A DNA stretch of 64,000 nucleotides from Clostridium bovifaecis (GCA_009738435.1 CP046522.1:713249-777248); one strand, 5' to 3'. Shown: positions 27,947-39,020, counted from the stretch's first letter. The notes: a model not told the origin generated them from the sequence alone. Numbers and translations are program-made.

Positions 27947-29240
27947 ATGAATCGTAGTAGATCGGAAGAGTTGTTCGAAGAAGCAGTGAAGTATATTCCA
28001 GGAGGGGTAAACAGTCCTGTTAGAGCCTTCGGTTCTGTTGGATTAAATCCCATATTTGTAGAGAGGGCAGAGGGTTCAAAAATTTATGATATAGATGGAA
28101 ATGAGTACATAGATTATATATGCTCTTGGGGACCTTTGATATTGGGACACAGCAATAAAGAGCTGACTGAAGGTATAGAAGATGTAGTTAATAGAGGAAC
28201 TAGTTATGGCGTTCCTACAGAAATAGAAGTAAAGATGGCAAAGCTTATAGTTGAAGCATATCCATCTGTGGAAATGGTGAGGATGGTTAACTCAGGAACA
28301 GAAGCTACCATGAGTGCTTTAAGGCTGGCAAGAGGCTATACAAAGAGAAACAAGATTTTAAAGTTTGAGGGCTGTTATCATGGACATTCAGATGCCTTGT
28401 TAGTAAAGTCAGGTTCAGGAACTATAACTTTTGGTGTTCCGACAAGCCCAGGAGTTCCGGAAGATACAGTAAAGGATACATTGGTTTGTAGGTTTAATGA
28501 TTTAGAAGCCGTTAAAGAGGTATTTGAAGAACAGGGTGAAGAAATAGCAGCTGTGATAGTAGAGGTAGTATCAGGAAATATGGGAGTAGTTCCCGCTAAA
28601 GAAGAATTCTTACGTGCAATTAGAGAAATAACAAAAGAATATGGAACAGTTTTAATATTTGATGAGGTTATAACAGGTTTTAGGTTATCTTATGGAGGCG
28701 CTCAAGAGGTTTATGGAGTAAAACCAGACTTAACTTGTTTTGGCAAGATAATAGGAGCAGGGCTTCCAGTAGGAGCTTATGGTGGAAAAAAAGAAATAAT
28801 GGAGTGTGTATCTCCAGTAGGTCCTGTGTATCAAGCTGGAACATTGTCAGGAAATCCTCTTGCTATGCATATGGGTTATAAGAACTTAAATTTACTAAAG
28901 AATAATAGGAGTATATAAAGAATTAGAAGACAAAGCTATAAAGTTAGAGGAAGGCTTTAATAGAAATATAAGTGAACTAGGCGTAAAAGCAACAGTAATT
29001 AGATTTAAATCTATGCTTTGTTTATTCTTTGGAGAAGGACCATTTGAAAATTATGATGATGTGTCAAAGTGTGATACTAAGAAATATGCTACATATTTCA
29101 AGGAGATGTTAGATAGAGGAGTGCTGGTAGCCCCAGCACAGTTTGAAGCTATATTTCTATCTGCCGCTCATAGTGATAATGATATTGAATATACAATAAA
29201 AGCGAATTATGAGGCACTTAAAGGTATAGCAAAAAATTAG
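27947..29240 (+). CDS. hemL: Glutamate-1-semialdehyde 2,1-aminomutase (frameshift)
   Basis: A PLP enzyme that turns glutamate-1-semialdehyde into 5-aminolevulinate. Visible: [11 protein letters not shown], the PLP-binding [25 protein letters not shown], the DEVITGFR box and the catalytic Lys in [12 protein letters not shown] (about residue 265). The frame shifts near 28895-28905, where [17 protein letters not shown] continues in another frame to 29240. The joined protein has about 430 residues, the normal length. A single-base error in the A-rich run AAGAATAATAGG would explain it. Last gene of the operon. Confidence 0.92.
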
Positions 29241-29260
29241 CGATAAAGAGGATGAAAAAT

Positions 29261-29323
29261 TTCAGCAAGCTTGCTTCGTTCCAGAAGCCACAGAATGCTT
29301 TTGAGAACAGAGTAAGTTTGCTG
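29261..29323. terminator. Hairpin between hemL and the ger operon
   Basis: TTCAGCAAGCTTGCTT near 29261 pairs imperfectly with AGTAAGTTTGCTGAA near 29309-29323. There is no clean T-run, so its role as a terminator for the converging operons is uncertain. Confidence 0.45.
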
Positions 29324-29336
29324 AATTCAAATATAA

Positions 29337-30759
29337 TCATTGCCTTGTTTCATCTTGGTCACCTAAATATTTAGGCCTCTTTCTAGAAAGTACTATATTG
29401 CTTAAAAAGAAATCTTTTAAGTCTTTAGAATAAAATGGTGCAATAGGTGCTGTATAAGGTACTCCATAACTTGTGATTGATGCTAACTTTACAACTATAA
29501 GTGTAATTCCCATAATAAATCCAAACAATCCAAACACTCCTGTAATGAGTATAAGTCCAAATTTTAATACTCTTATAGGATTCATTATAGTGTAATCTGG
29601 AATAGCAAAAGAAGACATCAGAGTAAGAGCCACTATGATTACCATTAATGGACTAACCAATCCAGCAGCGACTGCAGCCTGACCTATAACTATAGTTCCA
29701 ACTATACCTATTGCAGGCCCAATCTGTTGTGGAAGTCTTGCACTAGCTTCTCTTAACAACTCTACTACCATTTCCATAAGTAGAGTCTCTACTAGGGCAT
29801 TCACAGGAACCGTAGTCCTTGAAGATGCAATGGCTAATATATTGTGAAGGGATAATATCAGCATGGAATGCAACTATTGCAACATATAACGCTGAAAGAG
29901 TCAGTGTTATAAATAATGCTTCAAGTCTTAAAACTTTAATAAATAATGCTATATATGTGTTATCATAATGGTCATCGGAGGCATCTAAAAATTCAATAAG
30001 ATTTTTAGGAGTTATTAAAGCTAGATTGCTTCCATTAACCATTATACATATTTTTCCATCCGATATATTTGCACATGTAGAATCTGATTTTTCGACAATA
30101 CCAATTTGAGGAAATAAGGTAGTTGCCTTATTAGAAATGAATTTTTGAATATATCCAGATTCCATAATTCCATCAATCTTTATACCCTCTATTTTTTTCT
30201 TTATTTGATCTACATATTTTTTATTGGCTATATCAGATATATAAACCACTGCTACAGCAGTTTTGGTTCTTTTTCCAACAGTAACATAATCAATTTTCAA
30301 TGATTTATCCTGTATCCTATATCTAATTAAGGATAAATTTGAATCTAAGTTTTCAGTAAAAGCATCTCTTGGAGATCTTATAGTAGTTTCGATTTGTGGT
30401 GATTCAGTAGTTCGCTTTTCAACACTTATAGTGTTAGCAACTAAATACTTATCTTCATCTAATATTGCAATAACAGTTTTGCCTTCCAATACATAGTTTT
30501 CAATTTTTGACTCATCGCTATCTTCAATAACATCATCTATATAAATAACAGAACTAAAAATATTATCTAAGTTTAAAGACTCTTTCTTATTATACTGAAG
30601 TAATGGCCTTATTATATTGTTTGATATACTATCCCTGTTTGTAATTTGTGGAATAAAAACTATATGAACATCTTTATCACTAATCGTTATCTTTCTAACT
30701 ATTAGTCCTGAAATTTCATTTTTAATTTGTTGAATTTTATTTATATATTTATTTTTCAT
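29337..30759 (-). CDS. Spore germination protein, GerA/GerKA family (frameshift)
   Basis: The A subunit of a GerA-type germinant receptor in the spore inner membrane. It has a long soluble N-terminal domain (about residues 1-300), then membrane helices with the family signature VPVNALVETLLMEMVVELLREA and LPQQIGPAIGIVGTIVIGQAAV. The frame breaks near 29850: the first part ends HADIIPSQYIS and the continuation ILAIASSRTTVP is one base out. Joined length of about 470 residues is normal. Last gene of the operon (B, C, C', A order). Confidence 0.9.
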
Positions 30760-30770
30760 AAGCTATTACC

Positions 30771-31904
30771 TCAATACTTTTTTTTATTATTAGGATTAAT
30801 TAAATTTATATTTTTAATCTTTGCTTTTACATTTACATTTATATTGGCATTAGGATACTCTTCTCTCCAATTTATTTCTTTGTAAGCTTTTGGATTATCC
30901 GATTTAAAGAACCTTGCAAATTCGAATATATCAACCTTTAATTCCCCTTGGGAACGATTTACAGCACATAAAACCTCTTTTTTTACCTCTTTAGCTACTT
31001 CGTCTTCTAATTCTTTTATAATACTCTCATTCAAAAGCTCTGCTCGATACTGATATTGCAGTTGAATACTTAGGTTTAAATCTATATCTATATTTACCTT
31101 TTTATTAACGTAATTTGTTTTTATTTTTCTTTTTTGTAAAGTAGTTTTTACGGAATATACTGTATTTTTGTTGTTCATGTCATAAATAGCTTTATTATCA
31201 GTAGCTTTTTTTAATAATAAGTATAAAAAGCCATTACAATCATTTCTATTAATCAATTCTGTCATCTTGTTATTATCCATTACTGCAAGCCCTAAAAAAT
31301 TAATTGTGTTATTTTCCATTCCTACATAAGGAATAACATAACCTATATCTTTATTTTGTATATCTTTTTGAATCTCCTGAGCCGTTTTATATATAGATCT
31401 TCCATTTTCAAATAATTGTCTTATTGTATCCTCTATGGCATATCCAATAGCTATATTATTTATGATTTTTCTTTGGAATAGTTCTTCTGGAGCTTCTCTA
31501 CTTACCACGATGAGAATAGATTTTCTTAGTTCTGTTAAATAGTTAATTCTATTTATATAGGATTCTATTCCACCTTCAGCATAATCTTTACTAAAAACAA
31601 CAACTCTCATTGCTCCAGAAAAATCCTGAAATGGAAACTTAACATCATAATCCTTTCTTGCTTCCTCAAAATTTCTGCCAATAGATATGTAGGAATAAGC
31701 TTTTTTATTTTTGGAGCCTCTCATTTTTGAATTCTCATTTCGCAAAAGCTTTGCAACCTCACCAGTAAATTGCAGCATATCATCTATTTTATCTACCCCA
31801 ACTGAAAGTGTAATACTTCTCCTATTAATGTCTTCATAATCCCAACACCCTGTTAGTAATAAAGATATTGTTAATATAACAACTAATTTGCACTTTTTTT
31901 TCAT
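30771..31904 (-). CDS. Spore germination lipoprotein, GerAC/GerKC family (copy 2)
   Basis: A 377-residue C subunit of the germinant receptor. The lipobox LLTGCWDYEDINRR near residue 19-21 gives a lipidated N-terminal cysteine followed by the WDxxDI signature that marks GerAC proteins. The body shows the three-domain mixed fold typical of the family and ends in a lysine- and asparagine-rich tail. It is intact and closely similar to the upstream copy, from which it is separated by ten bases. The pair looks like a tandem duplication. Confidence 0.92.
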   Translation of the reverse strand: MKKKCKLVVILTISLLLTGCWDYEDINRRSITLSVGVDKIDDMLQFTGEVAKLLRNENSKMRGSKNKKAYSYISIGRNFEEARKDYDVKFPFQDFSGAMRVVVFSKDYAEGGIESYINRINYLTELRKSILIVVSREAPEELFQRKIINNIAIGYAIEDTIRQLFENGRSIYKTAQEIQKDIQNKDIGYVIPYVGMENNTINFLGLAVMDNNKMTELINRNDCNGFLYLLLKKATDNKAIYDMNNKNTVYSVKTTLQKRKIKTNYVNKKVNIDIDLNLSIQLQYQYRAELLNESIIKELEDEVAKEVKKEVLCAVNRSQGELKVDIFEFARFFKSDNPKAYKEINWREEYPNANINVNVKAKIKNINLINPNNKKKY

Positions 31905-31914
31905 AATATCTATT

Positions 31915-33062
31915 CTACTCTATTTTATATTGTTCATCTTTGCTATTAATATTAATTAAATTTATATCACTAAATTTCGTTTCTATATTTAAATTTATAT
32001 TTGCGTTGGGATATTCTTCTTTCCAATTTATTTCTTTATATTTTTTAGGATTTTGTGCCTTAAAGTATTTTGCAAATTCAAATATGTCAGATTTGAATTC
32101 TTTTTGAGAAAGGTCTATAGCATGTAAAACTTCTTTTTCTACCTCCTTAGATACCTCATCTTCTAATTCTTTTATAATATGCTCATTTAAAAACTTTGTT
32201 TTATACTGATATTGAAGTTGCAGAGTAAATTTTAGATCTATATTAATATTAATTTTTTATCGATATAATTTGTTTTTATCTTTCTTTTTTTTAGCGTAAT
32301 CCTTACAGAATAGAGATTATCTTTATTTCCAACACCAGAAATAGCTTTTCTATCTACAGCTTTTTTCAACAATAGATATAAGAATCCATTACTTTCTTCA
32401 TTACTAACTATTCCAACCATCTTACCATCTTTCATTATTACAAAGCCTATATGTTTTATAATGTCATCTTCTATTCCAACATAGGGAAGAATATATCCTA
32501 TATCTTTATTTTGAATATTTGCCTGTACTTCTTGAGCTGTTATATAGACACATCGACCATTTTCAGATAATTGTCTTATTGTGTTTTCTATCGCATACCC
32601 TATTGCTATGTCATTTACAACTTGTCTTTGAAATAATTCTCTTGGTGCTTCTTTGCTTACTACAATAAGAAGTGATTTTCTTAAATAAGTTAAATAATTT
32701 ATTCTATTTATGTACGATTCTATGCCATCTTCTGCATAACCTTTTCCAAAGACTACAACCCTCATAGCGCCTGAGAAATCTTCTAGTGGTGTTGATGCAT
32801 CAAGTTTTTCTTTGATTTCCTCTAAACTATTGCCTGATGCAATATAATAACTAGGCGTTGGTATTTGTATTTTTTCTCCACCTTTTTCTTGTTCGCCCAA
32901 GAGATTGGTGTTCTCACCAATAAATTCAATTTTATCATCTACCTTATCTACCCCAACCGAAAGCCTAATATTTCTTCTATTAACATCTTTATAGTCCCAG
33001 CATCCTGTTAACAATGAAGATATCATTAACATAACCCATAATTTATAGCATCCTTTTATCAT
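31915..33062 (-). CDS. Spore germination lipoprotein, GerAC/GerKC family (copy 1, frameshift)
   Basis: A second GerC-type lipoprotein, with lipobox SLLTGCWDYKDVNRR and the same domain order as copy 2. The frame is lost near 32258 in a run of six T on the plus strand (A on the coding strand); adding one base lets it continue INIDLKFTLQLQYQYK ... to a stop at 31915-31917, restoring about 380 residues. Homopolymer length suggests sequencing error or slippage. Its start overlaps the end of the gerB-type gene by 20 bases. Confidence 0.88.
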
Positions 33063-34137
33063 ACTTCTTCACCTTCGTAATTATTAATAAAATACTAGGT
33101 ATTACTAATGAGGTTAGGTAGCCTAAGTAACCATTATACTTAAGTACGTTTTCCACATCATTAGTGCTTCCGGGAATTTGAGATACTATAAATGCTAAAA
33201 GTGTTATATATAGAACTCTATTCCTGCCTTGTGAATTCTTAAAAACTTTATTTATGCATGTTATTACTCCATATCCCCATAGGGTAACACTACAAAATAT
33301 ATTAAATGTCCAAATTATTATATATATGCCATCCAGTCTTCTGAAAATTTCAAGATACCGTACATCTACACCTCTTACAACATTAAATAAAGAAGCTTTA
33401 TATAGCATAACTGTATCTGCACCAACAACTGATATAACCGCTTCTGAAACTAGAAGGTATAATAACCCCGTTACCCCTATAATTGTAGTTGTATACTTAA
33501 ATACATTCTTGTTACTTTTTTTGTTAAAGGGTATAAAAAGGAGAATTTCTACTCCTAAAAATATAAACACTAATTTAGGCACTCCGACTATATAAGTTAG
33601 TATATCCTCCTTTACAAACACTGGTCTTAAGTTTATGCTTTTCCCCTGGGTAAATAGAATAACTCCCATAAAGACATTTCCGATTATATTTATAATTCCG
33701 TATATTTCGCAAACTCTAGCAATAACATTTAATCCATTTTTCAAAGCGTAATATACAACCATAAAGAAGAATAAAGCTATAGTCCATGATGGAGTTTTAG
33801 TCAAAATTGTAATGCGTACAGTTTCAGAGTATATTCTTGTAATCATAGCAAAGAATATGAAGAAGTAGGAGGCATATACAAAAATAAATATATATGAAAA
33901 AGAATTACTTATTAAAGTTTGACTATATTAATATAAACCTTTTTCTTCACTTACATATGAAAGAAAAGTTATTATATATGTAATTGCTATAAACACTAAA
34001 GTTAAAATAGAAAGAGAAACCCATCCTCCTGTTTCCCCTACATCTACAATATCTCTAGGAAGATTTACTATACCGAATCCAACTACCGCGCAGTAAATGA
34101 TAAAAGCAATTTGCCTATTTGTTAAAGAGTTATTCAT
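33043..34137 (-). pseudogene. Spore germination permease-like protein, GerAB family, with internal ochre stop
   Basis: The B subunit, an APC-superfamily-like membrane protein of about 365 codons with ten hydrophobic segments. It starts MNNSLTNRQIAFIIYC at 34137. After EKGLY the coding strand reads TAA (33930-33928) and then continues in the same frame with YSQTLISNSFSYIFIF, so this is a single nonsense codon and not a frameshift; homologues usually have Glu here. Either the gene is inactivated, making this receptor non-functional, or one base is miscalled. Confidence 0.88.
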
Positions 34138-34260
34138 ACTTATGCTCCCTTTAAGTAATTTAATATTATTTTATCCACTTTTTATTTATAAACACATGCT
34201 TTTTAAGATCTACTATAAATAACTAATTATGAGAGAATAAATAATGGGCGTAGTGACCTA

Positions 34261-34306
34261 ATTTAAAGTATAAGAACTAAGAGATGTTAGTTCTTATACT
34301 TTAAAT
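34261..34306. terminator. Long perfect inverted repeat between the ger operon and the 55-aa gene
   Basis: An 18-19 bp perfect palindromic stem (34261-34279 with 34288-34306, TATAAGAACTA core) with an 8-nt loop. It lies downstream of the 55-aa minus-strand gene and could terminate it; the U-run is short. Confidence 0.6.
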
Positions 34307-34376
34307 GTGAGAGGATGATATAATTTTAAACATTTAATAAATAAGGCTAGAGTAAATAAGATTTGGAAGTTCTCAT

Positions 34377-34544
34377 TTATTGTTTTAAAATGTTAGTGTA
34401 TATTTTAAATTTACTTGTTTCGATAATACTTTGAACTAAATAAACAAAATCCTTGTCATCCCAAATAGCATTCCAAATCATCTTTAAAAGTTTTTCTTCT
34501 TTTTTTTCATTTTGATTTCTCAGATTGGAGTTATTATCCTTCAT
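34377..34544 (-). CDS. Small protein, 55 aa, unrecognised
   Basis: ATG at 34544 is preceded on the minus strand by AAGGAGGTGAATT, a near-ideal ribosome site, and an open frame of 55 codons follows to a stop at 34377. The protein is polar at the N-terminus (NNSNLRNQNEKKEEK), then WNAIWDDKDFVYLVQSII. No family recognised. The strong ribosome site and normal composition argue that it is real. It stands between the ger operon and yjjW, same strand. Confidence 0.65.
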   Translation of the reverse strand: MKDNNSNLRNQNEKKEEKLLKMIWNAIWDDKDFVYLVQSIIETSKFKIYTNILKQ

Positions 34545-34737
34545 ATAATTCACCTCCTTGAAGTATTCTTTCTGCTGTTGATTACATTTTATGTTGTATA
34601 ATACATATATTCAAGTAGATACTTTTTTGTAGTATAATATGCATTATGTAATATAGTGTCGATAACAATATATACATACCAAAAATATACTATTCGAATA
34701 GGAACTTATATTTTTTCAACGAGTATATAAATTATAA

Positions 34738-34787
34738 GTAAAGATAAAGGATAGCTTTTTTTAAGAAAAGCTATCCTTTATCTTTAC
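34738..34787. terminator. Terminator downstream of yjjW
   Basis: Perfect 22-bp inverted repeat (34738-34759 with 34766-34787; GGATAGCTTTT core arm). On the minus strand it ends the yjjI-yjjW transcript; the stop of yjjW lies at its edge. Confidence 0.88.
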
Positions 34788-35623
34788 TATATTAAGGTTA
34801 TATTTCTACATCCGTTTTTTACAGCTAAACTTCTAAGATTACTCATGACCTTATCCGAAGGAGTATAGCTTTTAATCATATAGGTTCGTACTCCTATAGG
34901 CCTATATTTAATGATTTTATATCTTATATCTGGATTTAAGGAGGCTATAAGTTTACTTGTCATATCTACATTATATTCATTATCTAAAACTTCAGGAACT
35001 ATAACAGTTCTAACTTCGTAAAGTTTATTTAGCTTGGAGAGATGCTTGATATTTTCTATTATAACGTTATTATCCATACCGGTAAGCCCCTTGTGCTCTA
35101 AAGGGTTATAAGATTTTAAATCCACCATAGCCATATCCATTATGTCTATTAAAGCTTTGTTTTTCCAAAGAGGGATGGAACCATTTGTATCTATAAAACA
35201 TGTTAATCCTAGTTTCTTAGCTTCTCTGAATAGCTCTACTAAAAATTCGGCTTGCAGGGTACACTCCCCACCTGACACAGTTATGCCAGAGATAAAAACT
35301 CTAAATTTATTTACTTCACTTATAACTTCATCAACTGTCATATATATGGCCTTAGGAGAACTATTTCTTTTACAAACTTGAAGGCACTTATCGCAACTTT
35401 TACATAAACGTTTATTCCATATTACTTTACTATTTTCTGTGGTTAAGGCATTGTAATGGCATTCTAACACACATGCACCGCAATTACAGCAAAGACTGAT
35501 TGTTTCAGGGTTATGGCAATACGAGCAGTTAAAATTACATCCTTGAAGAAAGATTGCTGTTCTGTTTCCGGGGCCATCCACGGAGCTAAAAGGAAGTATT
35601 CTATTTACTAGCCCCTTAGTCAT
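34787..35623 (-). CDS. yjjW: YjjW-type glycyl-radical enzyme activase
   Basis: A 278-residue radical SAM activase. The SAM cluster motif CNFNCSYC (about residues 29-36) is followed by an inserted ferredoxin-like region with CNCGACVLEC and CKSCDKCLQVC, giving two extra 4Fe-4S clusters, then the SAM motif ITVSGGECTLQ. That insert separates it from PflA and places it in the YjjW group. It overlaps the end of yjjI by eight bases and must activate that partner. Confidence 0.92.
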   Translation of the reverse strand: MTKGLVNRILPFSSVDGPGNRTAIFLQGCNFNCSYCHNPETISLCCNCGACVLECHYNALTTENSKVIWNKRLCKSCDKCLQVCKRNSSPKAIYMTVDEVISEVNKFRVFISGITVSGGECTLQAEFLVELFREAKKLGLTCFIDTNGSIPLWKNKALIDIMDMAMVDLKSYNPLEHKGLTGMDNNVIIENIKHLSKLNKLYEVRTVIVPEVLDNEYNVDMTSKLIASLNPDIRYKIIKYRPIGVRTYMIKSYTPSDKVMSNLRSLAVKNGCRNITLI

Positions 35624-37104
35624 TAGTTCTAACCTTTCTTTCTAATATTCTAGAATTCTTTACAGCTCCAAGTCCGAGGGCTACTGTATCCTGAAGAACT
35701 TGTTCTCCTCTGTCCAGCTTTTCCATTTCAGATTTCTTTACAAGGTATCCAGTAATCCTGATTACATCGCAGTCTGTACAGTAAAAGGACATATATCTCA
35801 TATCTTGCTTAAAGGCACCTTTTATTATATCTAAAAGGAATTCAGGATTTTTCTTAGTAGTTTCATCAAAGGCAAATACATCACCTATACCAGAGGGGAA
35901 GAATTTATGAAACTTTGCGGATTGGATCAAGTGTTTATAAAGTTCAGGCTCTTCTCCGATAGGTATTCTGCATCCAGGACTTGTACCGTTATCCGTTTCA
36001 ATACCAACTTGGGCATGAAGCAAGAAATTTTCTCCTGTTATTCTGCAGTGAGGATTTTTATGCTTATTTACTTCTTCATTTAACTTTTCTATAATTCTAT
36101 ATCCAAGTTCATTTGCCCTCTCTCCATGACCAAATCTGTCCTTTTGTTTTCTAGAAGCAACAAAGTGATTTACACATTCTGCAAGACCGAACATTCCAAA
36201 CATAGCTGTAAAGTTATCTTTTGAAATTAAGCCTTCTCTAACTAGAAAGCTGCTTTCAAAGAAGTTACTTTCTTTAACTATAAATTTAATTCTCTCATCC
36301 ATATAGCTTGTCATTCGTCTTACGGCATCGGGCAGAACAGTATTTAAAAAGTCAGTTTCATCTAGGGCTTTCTTTGCAAGTCCAGCTAGGTTCAATCTCA
36401 CTAAAGTATAGCTACCGCCACCGATAGGAAGACCATTATAGCAGCTTGCTATACAGTAATTACTAAACTCTTGTGAGAACATATCATCGTTAGCAAAGCT
36501 TGGTTTTGCTGTAATTAAAGCAGTTTTAACAGCATCTATAGCAAAATCATCTGGTGTATTAGTATTATACTTTATGCTTATATTAGGAATAGAGGTTTGA
36601 AGCTCTCTCTGTACCCTTAATATAATTCTTCCTGACTTTGTATCAAAAGGGCCTATATTACCATGGCAAAAGGAATCAGTTATGGTTCGATCTATATGGG
36701 TGAAAAATAATTTGATAGCCATGTAGGCTTCTTCTTCATTTACAATAAAGGGATCTAAAAGAGTGTCTAAATTTCCTATATACTGGGAAGGAGGTAATAG
36801 ATGGAACGTGTTTGTAGAGAATTAAAAGATTATTAGTGGCTTCCCATATGTTTTTAGGAGGTTCTAGCCCTAAAAACTCACTTCCGTTCTTTATGAATTT
36901 TTCGTAGTCAGGAGCAATATATCTAGGTCTATAAGGAGCAAGGCCTTCGTTTAAATCACAAATGATTCCCTCGCTTCTGTATTCTTGCACTTCACCGCTT
37001 ATATTTAATACATCTAAGCTGTTTTCAGCTTCTCTTGCAAGACTTAATATCTTCTGTTCATAAGTTAATACCTTATCTTTTATGATGTTTAAGACATTAT
37101 TCAT
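35616..37104 (-). CDS. yjjI: YjjI-family glycyl-radical enzyme (frameshift)
   Basis: A glycyl-radical enzyme of the YjjI family (DUF3029), about 490 residues when joined, smaller than PFL. The C-terminal radical motif is RITGYLVKKSEMEK, with Gly as the radical site, preceded by YCTDCDVIRITG. The N-terminal part (36736-37104) ends ITSFPVY and should continue IGNLDTLLDPFIVNEEEAYM, but the frame shifts near 36775. Its substrate is not established to my knowledge. It is cotranscribed with its activase yjjW. ATTCACCTC on the plus strand at 37106-37114 is its ribosome site. Confidence 0.9.
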
Positions 37105-37217
37105 ATAAATTCACCTCACTTATAGTATATAAATGCAAAGTAAAACCTTTACACAGTACATTAATTATAATGTACAAGAAATATAAACTTTCGTCAAACA
37201 AGTATACAGGCAAAATG

Positions 37218-37247
37218 AAAAAAGACCAATATTCACTGGTCTTTTTT
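37218..37247. terminator. Bidirectional terminator downstream of the membrane peptidase-like gene
   Basis: AAAAAAGACCA (37218-37228) and TGGTCTTTTTT (37237-37247) form an 11-bp stem with A and T flanks. It ends the minus-strand gene at 37250. Confidence 0.9.
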
Positions 37248-37249
37248 AG

Positions 37250-37995
37250 CTATTTCTTTCTCATAAAGAAGTTAAACTTATCCTTTTTTGGTGTTGCAGA
37301 ATCTATATTCTCTTGTGATAAGTATCATCATACTCAGAAACCTGATTGTCTACTATGTTAGCATAATCCGTCTTTCCTTCTTTTACCCAATCCATAAATA
37401 TGTATGTGTGTGATGGAGCACCGCTTTTAGAGTTAGATGTAAAACATACATCTCCTGGTTTTAATTGGTTGTAGTCTGAAACCTTTTCCCAACCTGCTTT
37501 TTCTAATTCATCAACTAATTTGTTAGTATTGATAACTGAATTGTTGATATCATATCCGTTATCTCTTAAAATTTGAGCCACAAATATGGTGGATAGACCT
37601 TTATCACTTCCTTTATTTAACTTTGTAGCTTTCTCTAAGGAAGCAGTCCTATTTTTGCCGTCTTTTAGATAAGCATATATCTTATCATTTAGTTCATTAG
37701 AAGTATCAGCTTGGTTTGGTTCAGTAGTACTATTTTTTGATGATGCAGCATTATTAGATACTACTTGAACTTCTCTTGAATTAGCATTACCTTTGGCTAA
37801 ATTAACTGAAAATGAAACCATTTGTACTAAGGTTAATACAAATATGATTGCAATAGGTGCGGCTATTGCGGCAAAAGCTAAGGTACTTCTACGCTCGGTT
37901 TTATCAGCCATTTCGTACATTTCTTTTACGTATTTTTTTGTTTGTTCACTACTTTCCAAATTACTATAATGATTATTAAATTTATTTTTACTCAT
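37250..37995 (-). CDS. Membrane-anchored protein with NlpC/P60- or CHAP-like C-terminal domain (frameshift)
   Basis: The N-terminus is cytoplasmic (about 40 residues), then one membrane helix (STLAFAAIAAPIAIIFVLTL), a Ser/Asn/Thr-rich linker, and an outer domain ending in LKPGDVCFTSNS and a conserved SHTYIFMDW. The Cys after PGDV and the His in SHTYIFM fit a papain-like cysteine peptidase or amidase. The frame ends early at HKRI, but one extra A would extend it to KKDKFNFFMRKK, stopping at 37250. Probably acts on cell wall; the catalytic assignment is tentative. Confidence 0.6.
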
Positions 37996-38264
37996 TAATT
38001 ATCCTACTCCTATTTTTATTCTTTTAACTCTCTTCTAACTAGATGTGCCTTTAAAAATTACATTTAATAGCCTAGAATTTTATTTTAATCGACTATAATC
38101 TTTATTTTAACAGATAATTCGCCTTGAGTAAACAATTCCGTTTTTAACAAAATGAAAACTTTATAGAGACAAGTATCTTCAAAATATAAAAAGTGAGTAG
38201 GGATTCTAGACTATATTGTGATAAAATAATTTAAAAGAACTTTGATTAGAAAGGAGAATATTCC

Positions 38265-38834
38265 GTGAAGAAGAGTCTTTTAACTAATTCTATGAATTTA
38301 GCTAAAGCTATAGCTATAAACAAGCTAAGAAGTGGAGACACAGTAATAGATGCAACCATGGGAAATGGCAATGATACTGTTTTCTTAGCTGGTTTAGTAG
38401 GAAAGGAAGGAAAGGTGTATTCTTTTGATATTCAGGATATAGCAATAGAGAATACCGAAGAAAAGCTTAAAAGTGCCAATATTTTTAGTAATGTTAAGTT
38501 AATCCATGATGGCCATGAAAATATTGATAAGTATGTAAATGAAAAGGTTAAGCTAGTTATGTTTAATCTAGGATATCTTCCAAGTGCCTCTCACGAAATT
38601 ACTACAAAAGCAGAGACCACAATAACTGCTATAAAAAAGTCTTTAGAAGTCCTAGACAGAGATGGGGTAATCCTACTTGTAATATATCATGGACACGATA
38701 ATGATAAGATGGAAAGATGTGCAGTAGAGAAACTTGCTTCTAACCTAGACCAAAAGGAATATAATGTAATAAGATTAGAATTCATTAATCAAATGAATAA
38801 TCCTCCACTTTTAATTGCTATAGAGAAAAGGTAA
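38265..38834 (+). CDS. mnmM: tRNA (mnm5s2U34) methyltransferase MnmM (YtqB)
   Basis: A 189-residue class I SAM methyltransferase. The glycine loop is VIDATMGNGNDT (residues 27-38), and the conserved catalytic block is MFNLGYLPSASH, followed by ITTKAETT, all typical of the YtqB/MnmM family, which completes the 5-methylaminomethyl-2-thiouridine wobble base in Gram-positives. It was long annotated as an rRNA methylase. It starts with GTG after AAAGGAG at 38250-38256. Confidence 0.92.
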   Translation: MKKSLLTNSMNLAKAIAINKLRSGDTVIDATMGNGNDTVFLAGLVGKEGKVYSFDIQDIAIENTEEKLKSANIFSNVKLIHDGHENIDKYVNEKVKLVMFNLGYLPSASHEITTKAETTITAIKKSLEVLDRDGVILLVIYHGHDNDKMERCAVEKLASNLDQKEYNVIRLEFINQMNNPPLLIAIEKR

Positions 38835-38878
38835 AAATTGACCTTGAATTTTCTTAGATACTATGATAAAGTGGTACA

Positions 38879-38918
38879 AGGCAGTTCGGGAGCCTCCTGC
38901 CTATAAACAAAACTAAGG
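38879..38918 (+). promoter_or_regulatory. PreQ1-I riboswitch upstream of queT
   Basis: GGCAG and CTGCC form the P1 stem around the loop TTCGGGAGCCTC, followed by the A-rich tail TATAAACAAAACTAAGG that docks into the stem, the compact preQ1-I layout. A T-tailed terminator (38991-39020) and the queuosine-precursor transporter queT follow. Confidence 0.88.
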
Positions 38919-38990
38919 CAATGCAATCAAAATATTTAATCAGCTATAATTATATTATTATGGCTTTTTTGAAATGTTATGAATTGGATT

Positions 38991-39020
38991 GACTGCTTAG
39001 TTTAGAAGCAGTCTTTTTTT
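38991..39020 (+). terminator. Terminator in the queT leader
   Basis: GACTGCTT (38991-38998) pairs with AAGCAGTC (39006-39013), followed by seven T. It is probably the expression platform of the preQ1 riboswitch. Confidence 0.85.

Noticed and set aside
38940..38970. Second hairpin in the queT leader as a separate riboswitch
   Set aside because: It is AT-rich with no conserved aptamer motif; the preQ1-I aptamer just upstream already explains the leader.
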